Shown here piece by piece: positions 48,001 through 61,260 of a DNA stretch of 64,000 nt. The position numbers were made by a program, and so were the translations under genes. This DNA comes from Centropus unirufus (Eukaryota > Chordata > Aves > Cuculiformes > Centropidae). Under the pieces are notes generated by a model. That model saw only the letters and a list, made by a program, of their open reading frames with translations, had not been told where the DNA came from and searched no databases. The stretch is from the NCBI GenBank assembly GCA_013397695.1, contig VYZI01000019.1, positions 3,891,693 through 3,955,692 of the forward strand, in the 5' to 3' direction. Within the stretch, counting starts at the first letter, position 1, and the number at the start of each line of letters is the position of its first letter.

Positions 48001-51000
48001 TTCCAGCCCCTTTGGATGAAGAGCAACCTCTCCAGATGGCCACGGTTATTTGTTCAAGGGCTGGAAAAAATGATCTTTCTTGAATGTTCCTGTAGGTATA
48101 TAAATGAGACAAAGTGGTAGTGCCTTATTGGGGTTCTCCATTTCCCATAACAGGTTTGTTAGAACGCAGGCCAAGGCCTGGCTTTCCTGTTCAGCCCTTC
48201 TCACTTTTGGTCTCTGCCACTGATGCTGCTTTACTCTTCCCATTTTTAGCTGGTTTTGCTTTCATCCTGTTGCGTCCAATCTGACTTACGATACAAAACT
48301 CTTGAGGCTTTATTCAGTCTCCAAGAGCTGTAAATCTGACCCTGCAGTGTCTCATGTGGTTCAAGTTTTAAAATTCAGATTAGGAAATGAATGTCTTTTG
48401 CTACTAAATTTCACTTGTCATTAAGCTTTAATTTTACTTTCTACTGTCTTGTTATGGTTAACACACCCTTCCAAACAGTTTCTTCTGCTCTTAAGGCTCT
48501 TTTAAAGTCAGATTATCTTTTTTCCCCCAAAAAAGAAATACTGGTGGCATCTTAAAAGTATGTTGCTTATGCGTGAATGCCATATTTATACCAGCAATAT
48601 GAAAGTATATTGCCTGGCAAAAAGTATGTGCTTAACCTAAGGGATATAGCTTTATTTCCTTTTCTGCTCCATTTTCCAAGCAAAACATAGTAACCAGCTG
48701 CTGGCTCAGTATGAATTACATGCATGTGACATTCAGCATTAGGGCTGGGTGAATTACTTGTGGTAAAAGACCTATTTGCTCCAGGGAAACTAAGACTCGG
48801 AAGGAAAATAGAAAGACAGTGAAATATCTTACAAAAAAAAGTTCCCATTTTTGAGCATGTACATCTGGTTAAGAATAAATTCAATCGCTTCTATAATCTG
48901 TTATTCTTTATGTATGAGACTCCATTTGGAAAAGAAAGGGCAGTTACAGATCAACAGGGAGGAATTGTGGGCACAAGAATGTCACAACTAAAGGGATGTT
49001 TGCAACTTTTCCTTTGCTGCTTTGTCTAAACAAATAGAAGCAGAGCAGTTAGACAGCCACTCATAATGTTTTCTTGACTAAATATTAATAAATTGGGAAT
49101 CCTGAGAAACTTGTGACAAAATTACCTATATGACAGAAATCAGGATGAGATTTGAGAAAGGAAAGGTCTGGTATAGAAATTTCTTGATGGAAAACAGAAC
49201 CAATGCTAGAGGTCTGATAGTTCTGTGTGCAAGGCAAGCTGAGAAGATTCGCAGACACTTGCGCTTAAATTCACATTTAGATATAGCTTTCTGCTTCTGC
49301 TTCATGTGCGTGTCTATCCAGCTATAATTATCCACCCTCATTTTTCTCCAGTTACATGCAGTATAATGTTTAGCAGCTATTCCAAGCAGCATCTTATTCC
49401 TGAGTGACAAGATTTAATTAAGCTTCCAGTGACATAATTAGTGAGGGTATCTCAAAAGGCTGTTTAAAATCAATGCAGTACTGAGGACCAAATAGAGTTA
49501 ACACTGTCATCTAAGATCAAAGTCACCAAAGAATGTGACTGAGAATTAAACCCGCAGCAAGAGTCTGATGAAGAAGCGTTCTGAAGCAGTTGTGATTTTC
49601 TGCCTCTTGGGTCCTACCTACAAATTGATTTGACATGGAAAATTTCCCTCAGGAAGCTTAAAAATGGTAAATTTGCATTAATTACATAGCAAAGAATGTT
49701 CTTTCTCTAATGTATAATGCACTAGGAATTTGTTTTGGTTGCCTCTTCTTCCTCTTTTTTATGATTTCTGCTTTGCTGATGGGGATTGGCTAGAGCTTGG
49801 TTTGGGTGGTTCCGTTCCCTATTGCATCACGTAGCTTGAGGTACAGAGAAAGAGCCGAGGTATTTGGCTTTAGTGCCTAAAGCACGAGGCTCCTCAGGTG
49901 CACCAGAAATCCCTGCCTGGAGGCACATGCTTAGTACCTCACATCTCACAAAGCCAAGACAGCAGCTTTTTCCAATAATGTGTAGTCTACCACTTCCTTT
50001 GAGTAGGATGTTCTTATCCCTTCGTGGGGGAGTAATTTGTATGATGAACCAGATCCTAGCTCTGCCTAAGGACTGTGCCTATGTAAATTTATTCCATAAT
50101 TGGTCACTGCAGGCGCTGGATCGAGGTGCCTTATTCAGGAACACAGGATGCAATGAATTTCGCTCTCTTACTGTTGTGCATTGCTCACAGCTGCCCTGGG
50201 GAGACCAGCTCGGAGCAGTCAAGATCACCAGAGCCATGGAGGTGAGGGGAGCACCCATTGCTCTTCCCTGTGTGGTCGCTCCAGTGAGGATAACTCTGCA
50301 AAAGCAAATGTTTAACACCCCCCATTGTTTGCATTATGGATATTTTTTTTCTCAGGCATTGACATTTTATTATACCTTCTTTTAAGCATCATAATGCACA
50401 GCTTCTCGAGTTCATAGCTGCACAATAGCACCTAAGCCATTAGCCTGGCAAGATTTTAAACTGGCCTTTTATACATCTGCTAAGGTTCTTTAGAGCTGCA
50501 ATACCAAGTGTGGAAAACATGAGTCTGGCAAATGCTGAGAATGGCACAGTGTCAGGGCACGAGACAGCAGCACACTGTGGCTCACGAGGGAGGCCTTTCC
50601 TACAGGTGGGGAACTGTGACTGCCTGCAGCTGGCTGCCCTGCCTGGCACCTTGGAAAGAGCCAGAGAGGGTCAGCACAAGGCAGGACCCTTAGCTAGCCC
50701 AGCTGGCCAGCAGGTATTTCTGTTAGAGCATCCCTGATGCTGTGAGCCCCGTGTTCCAGTGGTGCATTCAGTCTGCGCTCCTCAGCCGGAAGGAGGCTGG
50801 GGTGACCGCTGAATTTGTATAGTGCTTATGAGTGGACTCTGCTAATTTACATTGGCTGATGGTATGGAGCGCATCCCTGGGTGGAAAGATGATTAAAAGA
50901 TGAAGAGCTGCAACGAAGGGAGGGAATTTAGTGGGTATGTTATGTGTCACAGCCTTGTAATCTATTTTGAGCTCTGCCATGCTTGGGTTGAACTGTGGAG

Positions 51001-52139
51001 ATCTGAATAATTTATTCAGAAAGCTATGCCAACTCTCTATGGCACTGAAACGCTGAAGATAAGTAAATAATTAATTAAAATATTTCTTCTGGTGCCATGT
51101 CCTTGTATAAGTCACTCAAGCCTTGCTGAATATGCTGAGCAGCCCAATGCAACATTCTGTGCCTGCCAGATCAGGATTCCTTGTGTGTTTTGGTTCTGCA
51201 GAAAAAGAATTCCTTTAAAGCCTCTTTAAGAATTTAAGCTTAATAACAAACATCAGGAACAATAAACTGTGTGTGTGATAGGTAGGTAAGGATATAGATA
51301 CGTGTGTTTATATTTACTTAAAGATATAGATAAATTGAGGCCAAGCTGTAAGCAATAGGAGAAGAGCTGGGACTAAGTAAGGTTGTGTACAGCCCAAGTA
51401 GGTGCTGTGGAAAGCTACCGGAACCTTATAATGTGTGTTCCCCCTGTGACTTGACAGCCATACAGTAAGTCAGTGTTGAAAAATTTTGAAGTGGGAATTC
51501 AACAGCCAAAAGTTAGTCTTAAAAATTAAAGTTTTAGCAAATTATGATATTTTTGGTGTCCAGGCATGTGCCTGATTGGACAGTGGGGAATGAACCTTTT
51601 CCGGAACAGAGTAAGATCTCTCCAAGTTTAGCAGAACCCAGTGTCATCTTTATACTTTCCTTGGTGTGTTTGTTTTGAGCTTGAGATTTCTGGACATCCT
51701 TGGGGTCATTTTCATTCCCATTTCTTAAGCATACTTTAAAAGCCAAGAACACATTGTTTATTACAGTGTTACAGATCACAGTCCATTTTTGCATCCTTTT
51801 AAATACTATTAACAAAGACAAACCCCTTTATTATGAAAAAGGATAGCAAAGAAGGCTTGAACCTCTCCAATTCCCATGTGTGTCATGCTACTGCAGTGAT
51901 CACATTTTAAGATGCTCTTTCCTTAGTCTATATACAAGGGTAAGTCAAAGCCCTGGCAGCTGATGAAATAAGTATTCAGTACAACTCTCCTGCAATACAG
52001 GGGTGGCAACAGAAGCAAGAATTGCTCGTTTTTGAAGGTGAAAACCTAATCCCGTTAAAAAGCCTTTACTACTGAGAATGCTAACCCACATTTATAAATT
52101 TCATCCTATTCAGGCAGGGGAGGCTGTGGTGTGTGCTCC
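42001..52139. other. Mostly non-coding DNA; GC-rich at 44.6-45.5 kb
   Basis: Apart from the possible minus-strand exon at 42.4 kb no gene is recognised. From about 44,590 to 45,470 GC content approaches 60% but CpG is strongly depleted (about 14 in 880 bp by eye), so it is not a CpG island; overlapping frames of 60-132 codons there reflect low stop density. The longest ATG frame in the window (173 codons, plus 49,864-50,385) has no recognisable domain and is not called. A POU octamer followed by a homeodomain core (ATTTGCATTAATTA) is at 49,671-49,684. Short (TGG) and (TTTA) tracts lie at 47,211-47,222 and 46,162-46,178. Confidence 0.5.
42397..42558 (-). CDS. Possible internal coding exon, gene unknown
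   Basis: Read on the minus strand, a good acceptor (pyrimidine-rich ttgctgcttacctttattcag) is followed by 162 bp that stay open in one frame and end at a donor-like ct|GTAAGA. Entry and exit phases are both 2, so the length is a multiple of three (54 codons). The peptide begins KLLARLKQAEVTEDS and becomes Ser/Pro/Thr-rich, ending SNPPTSSHL, like a disordered linker in a regulatory protein. I recognise no family. Against it: the exon does not end in the usual AG before GT, no neighbouring exon with compatible phase was found, and a plus-strand reading of the same DNA (42,473-42,568) also has splice-like ends with an open frame, showing that such coincidences occur. Treat as a hypothesis. Confidence 0.2.
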
Positions 52140-52920
52140 TTTTCTCTGTTCCACAGAAATGAGACATTTTTAAAATAGTAATTTTAAATATATATTTGAA
52201 CTAATCCCACTTAATACGCCTTAAGGCTATAATAAAGCATTATTTTAAATATACAGTCAACTCTTTAGATATTTTCACTCTTATGTATTTAGAATCATTG
52301 TTTTATGGCCTCATCCATCTGCAGTCTCATAATTGGGAAGGAAAATTAGCCACTTGAAGTTATTTGGCCTAATTCATTAATGTTACAAATTAATATTCAA
52401 GAAGAAATGATATTGTTTGATTCCAAATAGGTGGTACCTATTCTCACTGGTGTCTAACACGTTGTCTTCTCACTTAGTGCTCTACAAGTTGTGTAATAAT
52501 TTCCGTCCAGCTGAAGACTTTCCACTTCTATGAAACCGAAGTGCTGTGTAGTTTTGTTTTTTTTTCCTGGGGATGGAGCTGATGTATTTATATCTAGGAT
52601 CTAAAATGTATCTTCTGACAGTAATAATTAGACGAGGTGGAGACCTGAGATCTGTAGGATAATGAAAATTGCATTTGCTTAAATGCTAAAGGGAACGGAA
52701 GAGCATTTAAATAAAAGTCTGATTTTTGTTCTCTTACCTACAGTACCCTCAACATAGGTGCTCTTTCATTAGGATGAATGCATATAAGAAAAGCATTTTC
52801 CTAAATGCCCCTTGGATAATTACACGAATGCCTTTGCCATAGCAGGCTTTGGAAAACAATTATGGGAGGTTATCATCACTCCCATAATTATTATCTTCAG
52901 GGAATGAAAATATACTTAAG
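52140..52920. other. Conserved-element-like block pair
   Basis: Two AT-rich stretches (about 52,140-52,450 and 52,620-52,920) with dense ATTA/TAAT, TTTAAA and ATTCAT words, no repeats and no open frames of note. The second contains a perfect 11-bp-arm inverted repeat. Between them is a T-run (52,555-52,566). The texture is that of vertebrate conserved non-coding DNA; no direct evidence of constraint is available here. Confidence 0.35.
52858..52889. other. Perfect 11-bp-arm inverted repeat
   Basis: aattatgggag (52,858-52,868) and ctcccataatt (52,879-52,889) are exact reverse complements around a 10-nt centre, gttatcatca. Fewer than one such perfect 11-bp pair is expected in 64 kb for short loops. 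It could be a cruciform-capable dyad or paired sites for a dimeric factor; each arm end carries an AATTA/TAATT homeodomain-type core. Confidence 0.7.
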
Positions 52921-53575
52921 CAGCAAACCACACTACTCTCTATGAATAACCAGGGGAGATGGCACACAGGCTGGATGGGTAACTTAGTATTTACAATTAA
53001 CTTATCCTTTTAGTGCTGAGGGTTGAGGACTGCTGATGAATTCAAGGAGCGAGGAGATTAGTGGGCGGCAACTGCATGCAGTGCCTGGGGTAAGCTTGGA
53101 GCTGCTGTGTGATGCTGCTCTGTCATTACCCACAATAAGACCTGTGGCAAAGTGTACACAGTTTAAACTTGGGTAACCTCAGGTTGATGGTCTGGAGTAT
53201 CCAGAACCCCTCATTTGCTGCATTTGGCTGTCTGGAAATTTCTGGACTGAGTGGCTGTGGTTCACAGCCATGGTCCAAAAGACCTTATGTCACCATACAA
53301 GAAGATTGATACGTGTAAGGCAGAAAAGGGAGTGTTATCAGCAGTACTGCTGTACAGAACAAAGGGTGCAACTTCCCTGAGTGTCTGTGACAGTAAAACC
53401 TGTTCCAAGTAAATTCTTAACAACTTGGGAAATCAGAAGAGTGGACGTTTAGATCACTTGAGAAGATCTTGAGTGATCCCTATCCATCCTGGATAATATT
53501 CGCCCTGAGGGTGGTGTGGGCTCTCGCAGGCTGGGAGATGAGGTGGGTTGTTCCTCTGCAGCGCAGCTGAGGAAG

Positions 53576-53632
53576 CCTCCTTAGGTTTCCTGCCTCCTTA
53601 GGTTTCCTGCCTCCTTAGGTTTCCTGCCTCCT
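53576..53632. repeat. 17-bp tandem repeat, about 3.4 copies
   Basis: The unit cctccttaggtttcctg repeats exactly at 53,576-53,592, 53,593-53,609 and 53,610-53,626, followed by a partial copy. The identical copies indicate a recent or still unstable minisatellite. A 60-codon minus frame runs through it and is a by-product of the 17-bp unit. Confidence 0.95.
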
Positions 53633-55071
53633 CCTTTCGGCCACCTCTGCCTAGCAGGGAACTGTTTTGTTGGGTTGAGCTGACAGAAAATTACTCCCTT
53701 CTTTCCTTTGGCTTGATTGTCCCCAATTTTTTTCCACAGTCTGGTGTGCAGTGGCAGGACCATCTCAACAAGTTCCTAGAAGAGTTTAGGCCTTTCCAGG
53801 TGGTCACCTAGAAATATCCTGGTGGCTGAACTACTGGAGGGATTGATTTGTGGTATTAATAATAAAAGAGTTCAAAAGACATTGGTGGCAGGAGGGAACT
53901 TGACCTGACCCAGACAGGAGTCATGGGGAGAGCAAGGAAAGACACATTCAATAAAGCAAAAGGCCAAGGCAGCAGGAAAGGGCTTAGCACCTGAGACGTG
54001 TTTTTCCAAGCAAATTTGAAATATCATATGTTTGAAGTGTCAGAATCATAAATACCCAGGCGTCTGAAGGTAGCTGTCTTTCAAGATGCTGAGGTTAAAA
54101 CCCAGAAGAGCAGCAGGAAGCGGATGGCTTTTCATCGTGATGGAAGATAGAGAGAACAAAGGCAGGACCAAGCCTATTACCGAACACAAGAGTGAGCTTG
54201 CCTATCTACATGAGAATACCCGTCAAGGATGCAGGTCTTATCATAATTCCTTTCAAATACAAATGTCAACGCATTTTAAATTATTTTTTCTTAAATAATC
54301 AGCACCCTGCAAAGTTCTTGACACTTTACCCCTTTAAAAATGGCCATGTAGGTACCCCGAGTCAAACAGTTCCATTTAGGAAGGGGTAGAGATGTAGGGT
54401 TTAATGCAGATGGAAGGATATGGGTGGAGGAGGGATAAAGGAATTTTTTCTTCCCTGCAAAAGAGAAGATGAGAGTTACGGGATTGGGAGATCAGCAGAA
54501 GTAAATATTTGCCCCTATATTGATGTTGGCTCAGTTGCTGAGGGGTCACAGTGTATTAGAGGGAATTGTACTGCTATTTTTTTATTAAATGCTGGAAGAA
54601 AAGTTCTCTTTGCTGTAAGGAAGCTTTTTTCCTGTTTTGACAACAATATGGCAATAGAAATAGAGGGGGTAAGGTAGGGTAGGAAGGGAAATGTTACTTT
54701 TCACTTCTCATAATGTGATTATAGTTTGACATTTTAATGACTTTTTTGGACAATATTTTTTTTCATAAGTTTCTTCTTAGTATAATGGACAGAGTAAGGT
54801 TAGTAGGACTTGGGTGTGGCAATTTACTAAAGAGCATTATAGCTGCATGATAGTACCTACTGCAATCGATAATTCTGCTTTACCTGGGATGCAGTTGGTG
54901 ATGGGCAGGCTTGTTGGCTTTGTTTCTCCATAAAGCTTTAAATTTGGCTGAAGCTCTGTTTATTTTGCCACTTAAATGCTTTTCCCCAAACACTTGTTTC
55001 CTTGACAATTGTTCCTAGTCACATCCCTCATCTAGGGATTTCAGAACATTTGAAGCTAAATCTCCTGGTGG

Positions 55072-55112
55072 TTTTCTTTTCTTGTTCTTTATCTTTTTTT
55101 TTTTCCTCTTCC
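55072..55112. repeat. Pyrimidine-rich low-complexity tract
   Basis: A T/C-only run broken by a few other bases, including 12 consecutive T. It produces a hydrophobic Phe/Ser/Leu-rich translation inside a 92-codon plus frame, which is therefore not called as a gene. Confidence 0.85.
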
Positions 55113-58100
55113 AAGCTGTTGCTATCAATACTGATTTTAGTGTCTGTCAATTTAATTCCTTTCTTGCAAGTACCTGACATAATTGTTTACTATAGTGTAA
55201 ATGTGATGTTTTGTTACATTTTTATACTGCTTGGAGTTCACCTGTCTGGAACCACAAGTCTGATTAATATTGTTTGTTAAACTAGTGTCTTCATGACATA
55301 AAGCAAAGAGGCACTAGAAAATGCAAGAGCTTAGCAGCAGTGCTCCAGGCAAGAGATAATGGTGTGTGTGCTGGAGGAAGGGAAAGTCTCCCAGGGAACA
55401 TGCAGGCAGATCGGGTCACCGAAGGCAGAATAAGTATTCATCAGCACACTTCCAGCTCACGGGGCTTCTGACAGGAACATGCTCCTGATTATGTCTCCAA
55501 CTCACAGCCGGTTTGCAAACCTTTAAGGTGCAGGACACAGACTGTGGGATGCCTGAAGGCAGTGGGATGCAAAACAGAATAACCTCTGACCAAAATACAT
55601 CGGTATTTGGGATTTTTGCATGAAGTGCCCATGTTGGACATGTGACACCACGTATGTCGAAGTAGTCTGTGGCTGATGAAAGAGTCTGTGCGTGCTAGAG
55701 ATGAGAGGGTTAAGCTTTAAAAGATAGAAAGTTGAGATGGGAGCAGATGAAGACAAAATACGATCAGCTTATACCTCCTTTCAAAAAGTCAGCCATAGGG
55801 AAAATATAATCCTTGGTGGATAAGTTAAAGATGACTTAGGGCTGTTGTCAGTCACTCAGCAAGGCTGTGCTCCTAGAACAGCTGCTGCTGGAGACAGCTT
55901 GTTTGCTTTTCATACCTCTGGAGTGAATCTCTTCACACGCTCTCCATCGCTGCTCTTGGGAAGATTTCTTCTGAACCCCTATGCCATTGTGCCTGCCGCT
56001 TGTAGAGAGGACCATGGGGAAAGTGGCAGCGTGTTTTAGCAGGCAAAACTTACTAGTTTTACAAAGAGTGAGAATGAGATGAATTCTGTTATCACTCCTT
56101 GATCATCTTTCTGCAAGTTCAATCATTCCATTTTTTACTCCCCTTCAGCATTCTTGAGGTCACTCCAAGACGGGAAAATAATGTTTGCCTGGCAGCAGCG
56201 ATAAACAACCAGAAAGCCAGGTTTATGCATGAAAACTGCCTTGATCAGTTTGGATACTTACCCCCTCCCCCCATATTTAAAATAGCCTAAAATTTCCCTT
56301 TCCCAGGACTCTGCGGAGGGTGCAATGCAGCCTGGCACTGGAGATCCAAACCTATAGAGCACACCATGTTGTGTGAAATAATTGAAAAATGGAACTTTAC
56401 AACAAAATCTTTTGAACCAATGTGGAATTTGCTGGTTGCCTTCTATTTGCTTCTAAGTTGTTCAATTGTTTAAAGACCACCTTTATAACAACAGTGCCAT
56501 TCAGTTGGCAATTTGTCTTTTTATTCCCGATAATAAACATATTGGATACAAAAATAGCTTCTCTACTTGTGATCATCAAACTTCATCTGAATTTCAGACA
56601 AAGAATTTGGCAGATCTCCAGACCAAGTATTGCAGAGCAGCTCAAGCAGGCAATAGGATTTGTTGCTTATACACTTTGTGCTTTGAAATTTCAGCATTGT
56701 CTCTGACGTGTTAAAAAATAATGAGCTATTGTTCCCTTAAAACAAAATGTGAAGAACATCTGAATTGAATTTGCATTATTTTTATACGGGGATATATCTT
56801 CTGCAACAACGAAGACTAAATATACTGCAAGAAATATGTTTGCAAAGCAAACTCCCCTCTCCCCACAGTGGACTGCGCTGTACTGGTTTACCTTGAGCTT
56901 GGTCAAGATGGCCAAACTGTCTTGATTCTGTTTGGAAGGGAAGGGTTGCTTTTACACTTCGGTTTCCCTGGGCAGAGCCGTACGTCAGCAGGGCTTGTTT
57001 TTTACCCTTGTACTGAGGGCACAAAAGCCTGAAATTGAGAGAGCCGGGCTGCGTTTTCAGAGTGAAAACCTGGCCATCGATTGAACGGATGAAAAAATTC
57101 TTATCTCCCTGTCTCATCCCAAGCTTTCTGTGGCCAAAGGAGTGAGCTCTGCTCACACAAATCAATTGGTCTCAAGGTGTGTGGCCCTAACCAAGCGAGC
57201 CCCTGTCCCGTGGCTCCAGTGGGACCAGTCAGGCATTTAGGAGTCCCTTGGGCGTCTGGGAAGTTGGTAATCTGTTAACTGGAATTGCAGTCTCCCGTTG
57301 TTTGAGACAGCCCTGGCTCCTCAGTCTCTGAATATTACAAGTTTCATTCCTGATTTAATCCCTCAAGCCTCTCAATTTCTTGCAGCTTAGTAAATAAGAA
57401 CTATATTCCATGTCATTTTGAATAAATACAATGCAGCAAAGCCCCATGGATCAAGTGATGCAAAGCTGTGCTGCAATGGTAATCCTGACGAGGAGGCCAG
57501 TGAGCAGGGCTGCAGAACGAGGGCTAGAAGTGCACTGATTTTCAGAAAGCACCGGGATATACTTGTTTCTTAAATACTCTGAATGTAATTAACGGTAAAA
57601 AATAAATACACCTGACTTCTGATCATAAACCCTTACTTAATTTATGGGATATTTTAAAGCTGCCCATTTGAAGGATTAGAGAGAGGAAGAAATAAGCATT
57701 ATTTTGTTTCTTTATCTTCCAGCCGCATGCAAACCGTGGTATCCAAGGGCTGGGTTTTTTTGATAAGCTCAATATGACTTATCTCCCGATTGAAAATATA
57801 TGTTGTTCTTCTCTTTAAATGTATTCTGGGATTTGGATTGCTTTCAGCTGTTCTTTCTCCCCTTTTCAGTCTCCAACCTCTTTTTGTTTTTAACATGCAG
57901 AGAAAATAATTTGCTTCAAAATATGTATCTTTTCATAACATAAATTCAAGGAGAGTATGGAGAAAGACATACATCCTTGGCTGAGCTAATGAGAAAATGG
58001 CTCAGTCTGTATGCCGAACATCTCCTCGTATCACACAAAGTGTTTGACAAAGAAAAATGGATTTTGCTTTAAATACTTAGAGCTGCCACAATAACTGATC

Positions 58101-60959
58101 ATATTTTGTAGATTACAAGAGACTCGAAACAACAATAAACCATGAGCCTTACTGCCTGTTCTATCTGAAGTTTATAAATACCAAATGTAGCTCAGTAACA
58201 AAGCCTTGATTTGAATTTATGTAAACGATATTTTGGTGACATTAAAAATCTTAATTGAAGAACAAGAGCAGAAGTGCAGAACTACAACCTTATCACCTCT
58301 CCCAAGAGGATGTGTTCAAGCCATTGGATACAGTAATCGACTGTTAAAAATATTACCATTGTATTTACTGAAACCAGGGGAAAACCTATATGGACTGGGA
58401 AAACTAAAAGACATTTCATCCCAGTATTTGACACCAGAAGTTAATTTGCTGTCACAAGCTGCATTTGAGACCATCATTGCCAGTTTCATGGTGTTTTTAA
58501 TGTAATGAGCATGATGGACATAGTTCTTCTCTGTGACTCTCCCCCCTCCCTCAGTTAAGCATCATTTTGGGTGAATTTAGTTTCTGGACTGAGAGGTTAG
58601 GTTCTCTTCTCCTGCTTTATTCCTTCCTTAAATTAAGACATCTTATTGTCTGCAGAAAAGTGTGGCACTGACCTCTATTTCTCAGCATTCTTGTGTCTTT
58701 CAAAATGAACAGCAAAGAAAAAGTCGTCTATCTAGCCATTTATCTACTGATGACGTGTAGAGTATAGTAAATCACTTATACTGCTTGGTTACCTAAAACT
58801 TAATGAAAGTGGAAAATTTCCAAGGCTGGAAAATGAGAGGAAACATCGGTGTTCCAGGAAATCTCTATGCTGTTTTTCTTTGTCATTAAGTATTTTTAAC
58901 CCTGTAGCTTATGTACTGTGATATGTGCTGTAAAGAAATTGTATTCTATGGTTGGAAAATAATTTACTTCTATTTCTAAGGCAAGTTCCCAATGGAACAT
59001 CGTAGTGTGTCTGTCCTGTGCCCTGGAAATGTACAGTACCAGATATGTGGATGTGGCCATTTATGGGCTTCATTTTAATTTGGTGATCTCATATCTTGTA
59101 TCATAATCGGATGAGAAAACTGCTGTGGTATGACTTGAATTTTTGATCTTAATTACTTTTTTAAACCAATCTAGTTCTACTAGGGTAAAAGCTGAATTAA
59201 TACGTAGACAAACAGAAGTTTGGTTTGGTGTTGTTTTGTTAACCCTTTGTGAAGTAATTTAAATAAATGACTTTTGTACAGACATCGTAGAGATTTATGT
59301 AACAGCTATAAGGACTTTGCTATACCAGCTTAAATTCACCTTCAACTATAGAGGCTTGTGAAAGCTACTGCTTGTCTATTGTACTCTGCAGAAGAAATTA
59401 TTGGCAAAAATTACATACTTAACATTGGTAAAAGAAAAAGATAATCTGCTTTAGTAAAGGAGTTTAAATTATCAGTTTCTTCTTTTCAATTTATTCAAAT
59501 GACCTGAGATTGCATTAATATCTGTGACTGCATGAATACGATGGGTAAGAGGGATTTACTGCATTCTTTCAAAAAGTTAAATGTTATTGATCTCCTTTCA
59601 GCATGACTTGTTAAAGACATTGCTCATTACCGTAGTTTTTCTTCTGCGGTGCTTACTCTGTAAACTAAACTTGCCACAACCATCTGTGAGTTCAGAACTT
59701 AGTTAAATTAAGAACAGAATAAACAAGAACTGTTGATGAGAGAGCAAATGTTCTGGCACATACAGAAAAGGATATAACTAATAACTCCTTCAATGCTGTG
59801 GTTTGGATTTGGTGACATTTAAAATAATGAGCCAGACGTCTCTGAACAGTTATATTTCGTAACCTCTGAGGGGAGAGGGAGGGCCTGGCTTACTGCAATG
59901 ATATTTTTATGTGAAGAGAGAGCTGGTAGCACCATGTTGAAATAAAAGAATGCAGCAGGCTCTCGGTACCGATTTGCAGTGGAAATCTTACTTGTTGTTT
60001 CATGTTGCGTAGTGTACAAGACTTGCAGTTTTTAAAGTATCCTTAATGTGCATTAAAATATGTGTAAATGTAGGCCTAGGAAATAACTTTTATGTATATT
60101 TTATTTCCTGTGCTGCAATGAAGGTGTTATGATTACTGCTTGCAAATGGGGAGGTCAGAGAAAGACTGGAGGAGAATTTAGGTTGGGTTGTCAGCCTCAG
60201 CGTTTGACCCAGAATGCTATTTTAAAAGCTTGCAGCACCCAGTCCTCCATTTCCTTCATTGACAGATCAGAAATGAAGCTCAGCATACTTAAAATAGATC
60301 CTTCTTATTTGGTAGCAAATTCCAATACTGTGTAACCCTTTCTCCAGACCACCTACTAGCAAAACTAATCCACTTAGAGTCGATTCCCAGCCTTTCCAGC
60401 ACATCCTTCACGTCTCACAGTCCCCAGAAGCACCACTGAATTAAATGTAGGTCTATGCTGAAAGAGGAAGAAGCTTATTATAGCAAAATCGCCATGGGTA
60501 AGCAAGAGGTTCAGATAACCCTCTGCAGCGGCAACCTAAAGATATTTTAATACAAAAAAACCAAGCCCACTTCAGTGGATCTGTGTGCAAGCATCACTGC
60601 TATTTATAGCAGTGGTTTATTTTGGCTCCACATCAAATGTGTGTGGAGTCCAGTGACAGCTGTGAAGGTTGTGCCTTTGGACAGAAAAGCAACCTGAGAC
60701 CGTGTCAATGATCTGCACTGTTCAGTGGGGGCTTCAGAGCTGTTGCAAGGAAAATTCTGAGCAATTTGAAAATGGCATTTTCAATACCTTTAATTTTCAT
60801 AGCAGTTATTTCTACCCATCCTAACCTTGACACTTGCCTCATTTTTCTAAGCAGCCAGCGGGATCTGCTCTCATGCCCTGAGCCAATGAAGAGGACAAGG
60901 TGTCTGCATGTGCTGCTTAGATATGCAAATGCAGAGCTGCAGCACCGGTAAAAGGTCTA

Positions 60960-61260
60960 TTAATTTGAACCCTTTATGGAAACCTGGTCGATGTGTGAAT
61001 GAAATACTATGGCACTGCTCTACCACTGGGAAGCTGGCTTGCATACGCCTGTACGTCTTTAAATAAAATTAACTGAAATTAATTAGGTAGTTCCTCCTTA
61101 ATTCTTTTGACTGTAATCCCATATCACAAGAGCACCATATTCAATCTGGCACAAGGTGCTCACAGGAGAGGTTTAGAGATAAATTAGCATGTAATCTAAA
61201 TTACTTTAACCACTTGAAAGATTGGCTCATCTAGACTAGGTTAAACTCATTAATGGTGAG
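60960..61260. other. Homeodomain-motif-rich, conserved-element-like block
   Basis: AT-rich sequence with repeated TAAT cores (aaattaactg, aaattaattagg, cttaattc, ataaattagcatg, ctaaattac, actcattaatgg), few CpGs and no open frame of note. It ends in the palindrome-like cattaatg. The style matches a conserved regulatory element; constraint is untested. Confidence 0.35.

Larger units (their letters stand above)
52921..60959. other. Unique non-coding DNA
   Basis: No gene is recognised. Frames of up to 127 codons (minus 56,782-57,165) have no domain. A strong plus-strand acceptor-like tract ends at 57,721 (tatcttccag) and is followed by a frame of about 30 codons to a stop with no donor; not called. 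A POU octamer is at 56,769-56,776 and another at 60,923-60,930. A small hairpin (ctccaca/tgtggag) lies at 60,626-60,648. Confidence 0.5.

Noticed and set aside
49864..50385. Longest ATG frame, 173 codons, plus strand
   Set aside because: No recognisable domain, overlaps a minus-strand frame, no splice or promoter context; length is within chance for 64 kb in six frames.
56782..57165. 127-codon minus frame
   Set aside because: No recognised family or convincing splice context.
57696..57815. Acceptor-like tatcttccag with about 30 open codons
   Set aside because: No donor before the stop and no recognisable peptide.
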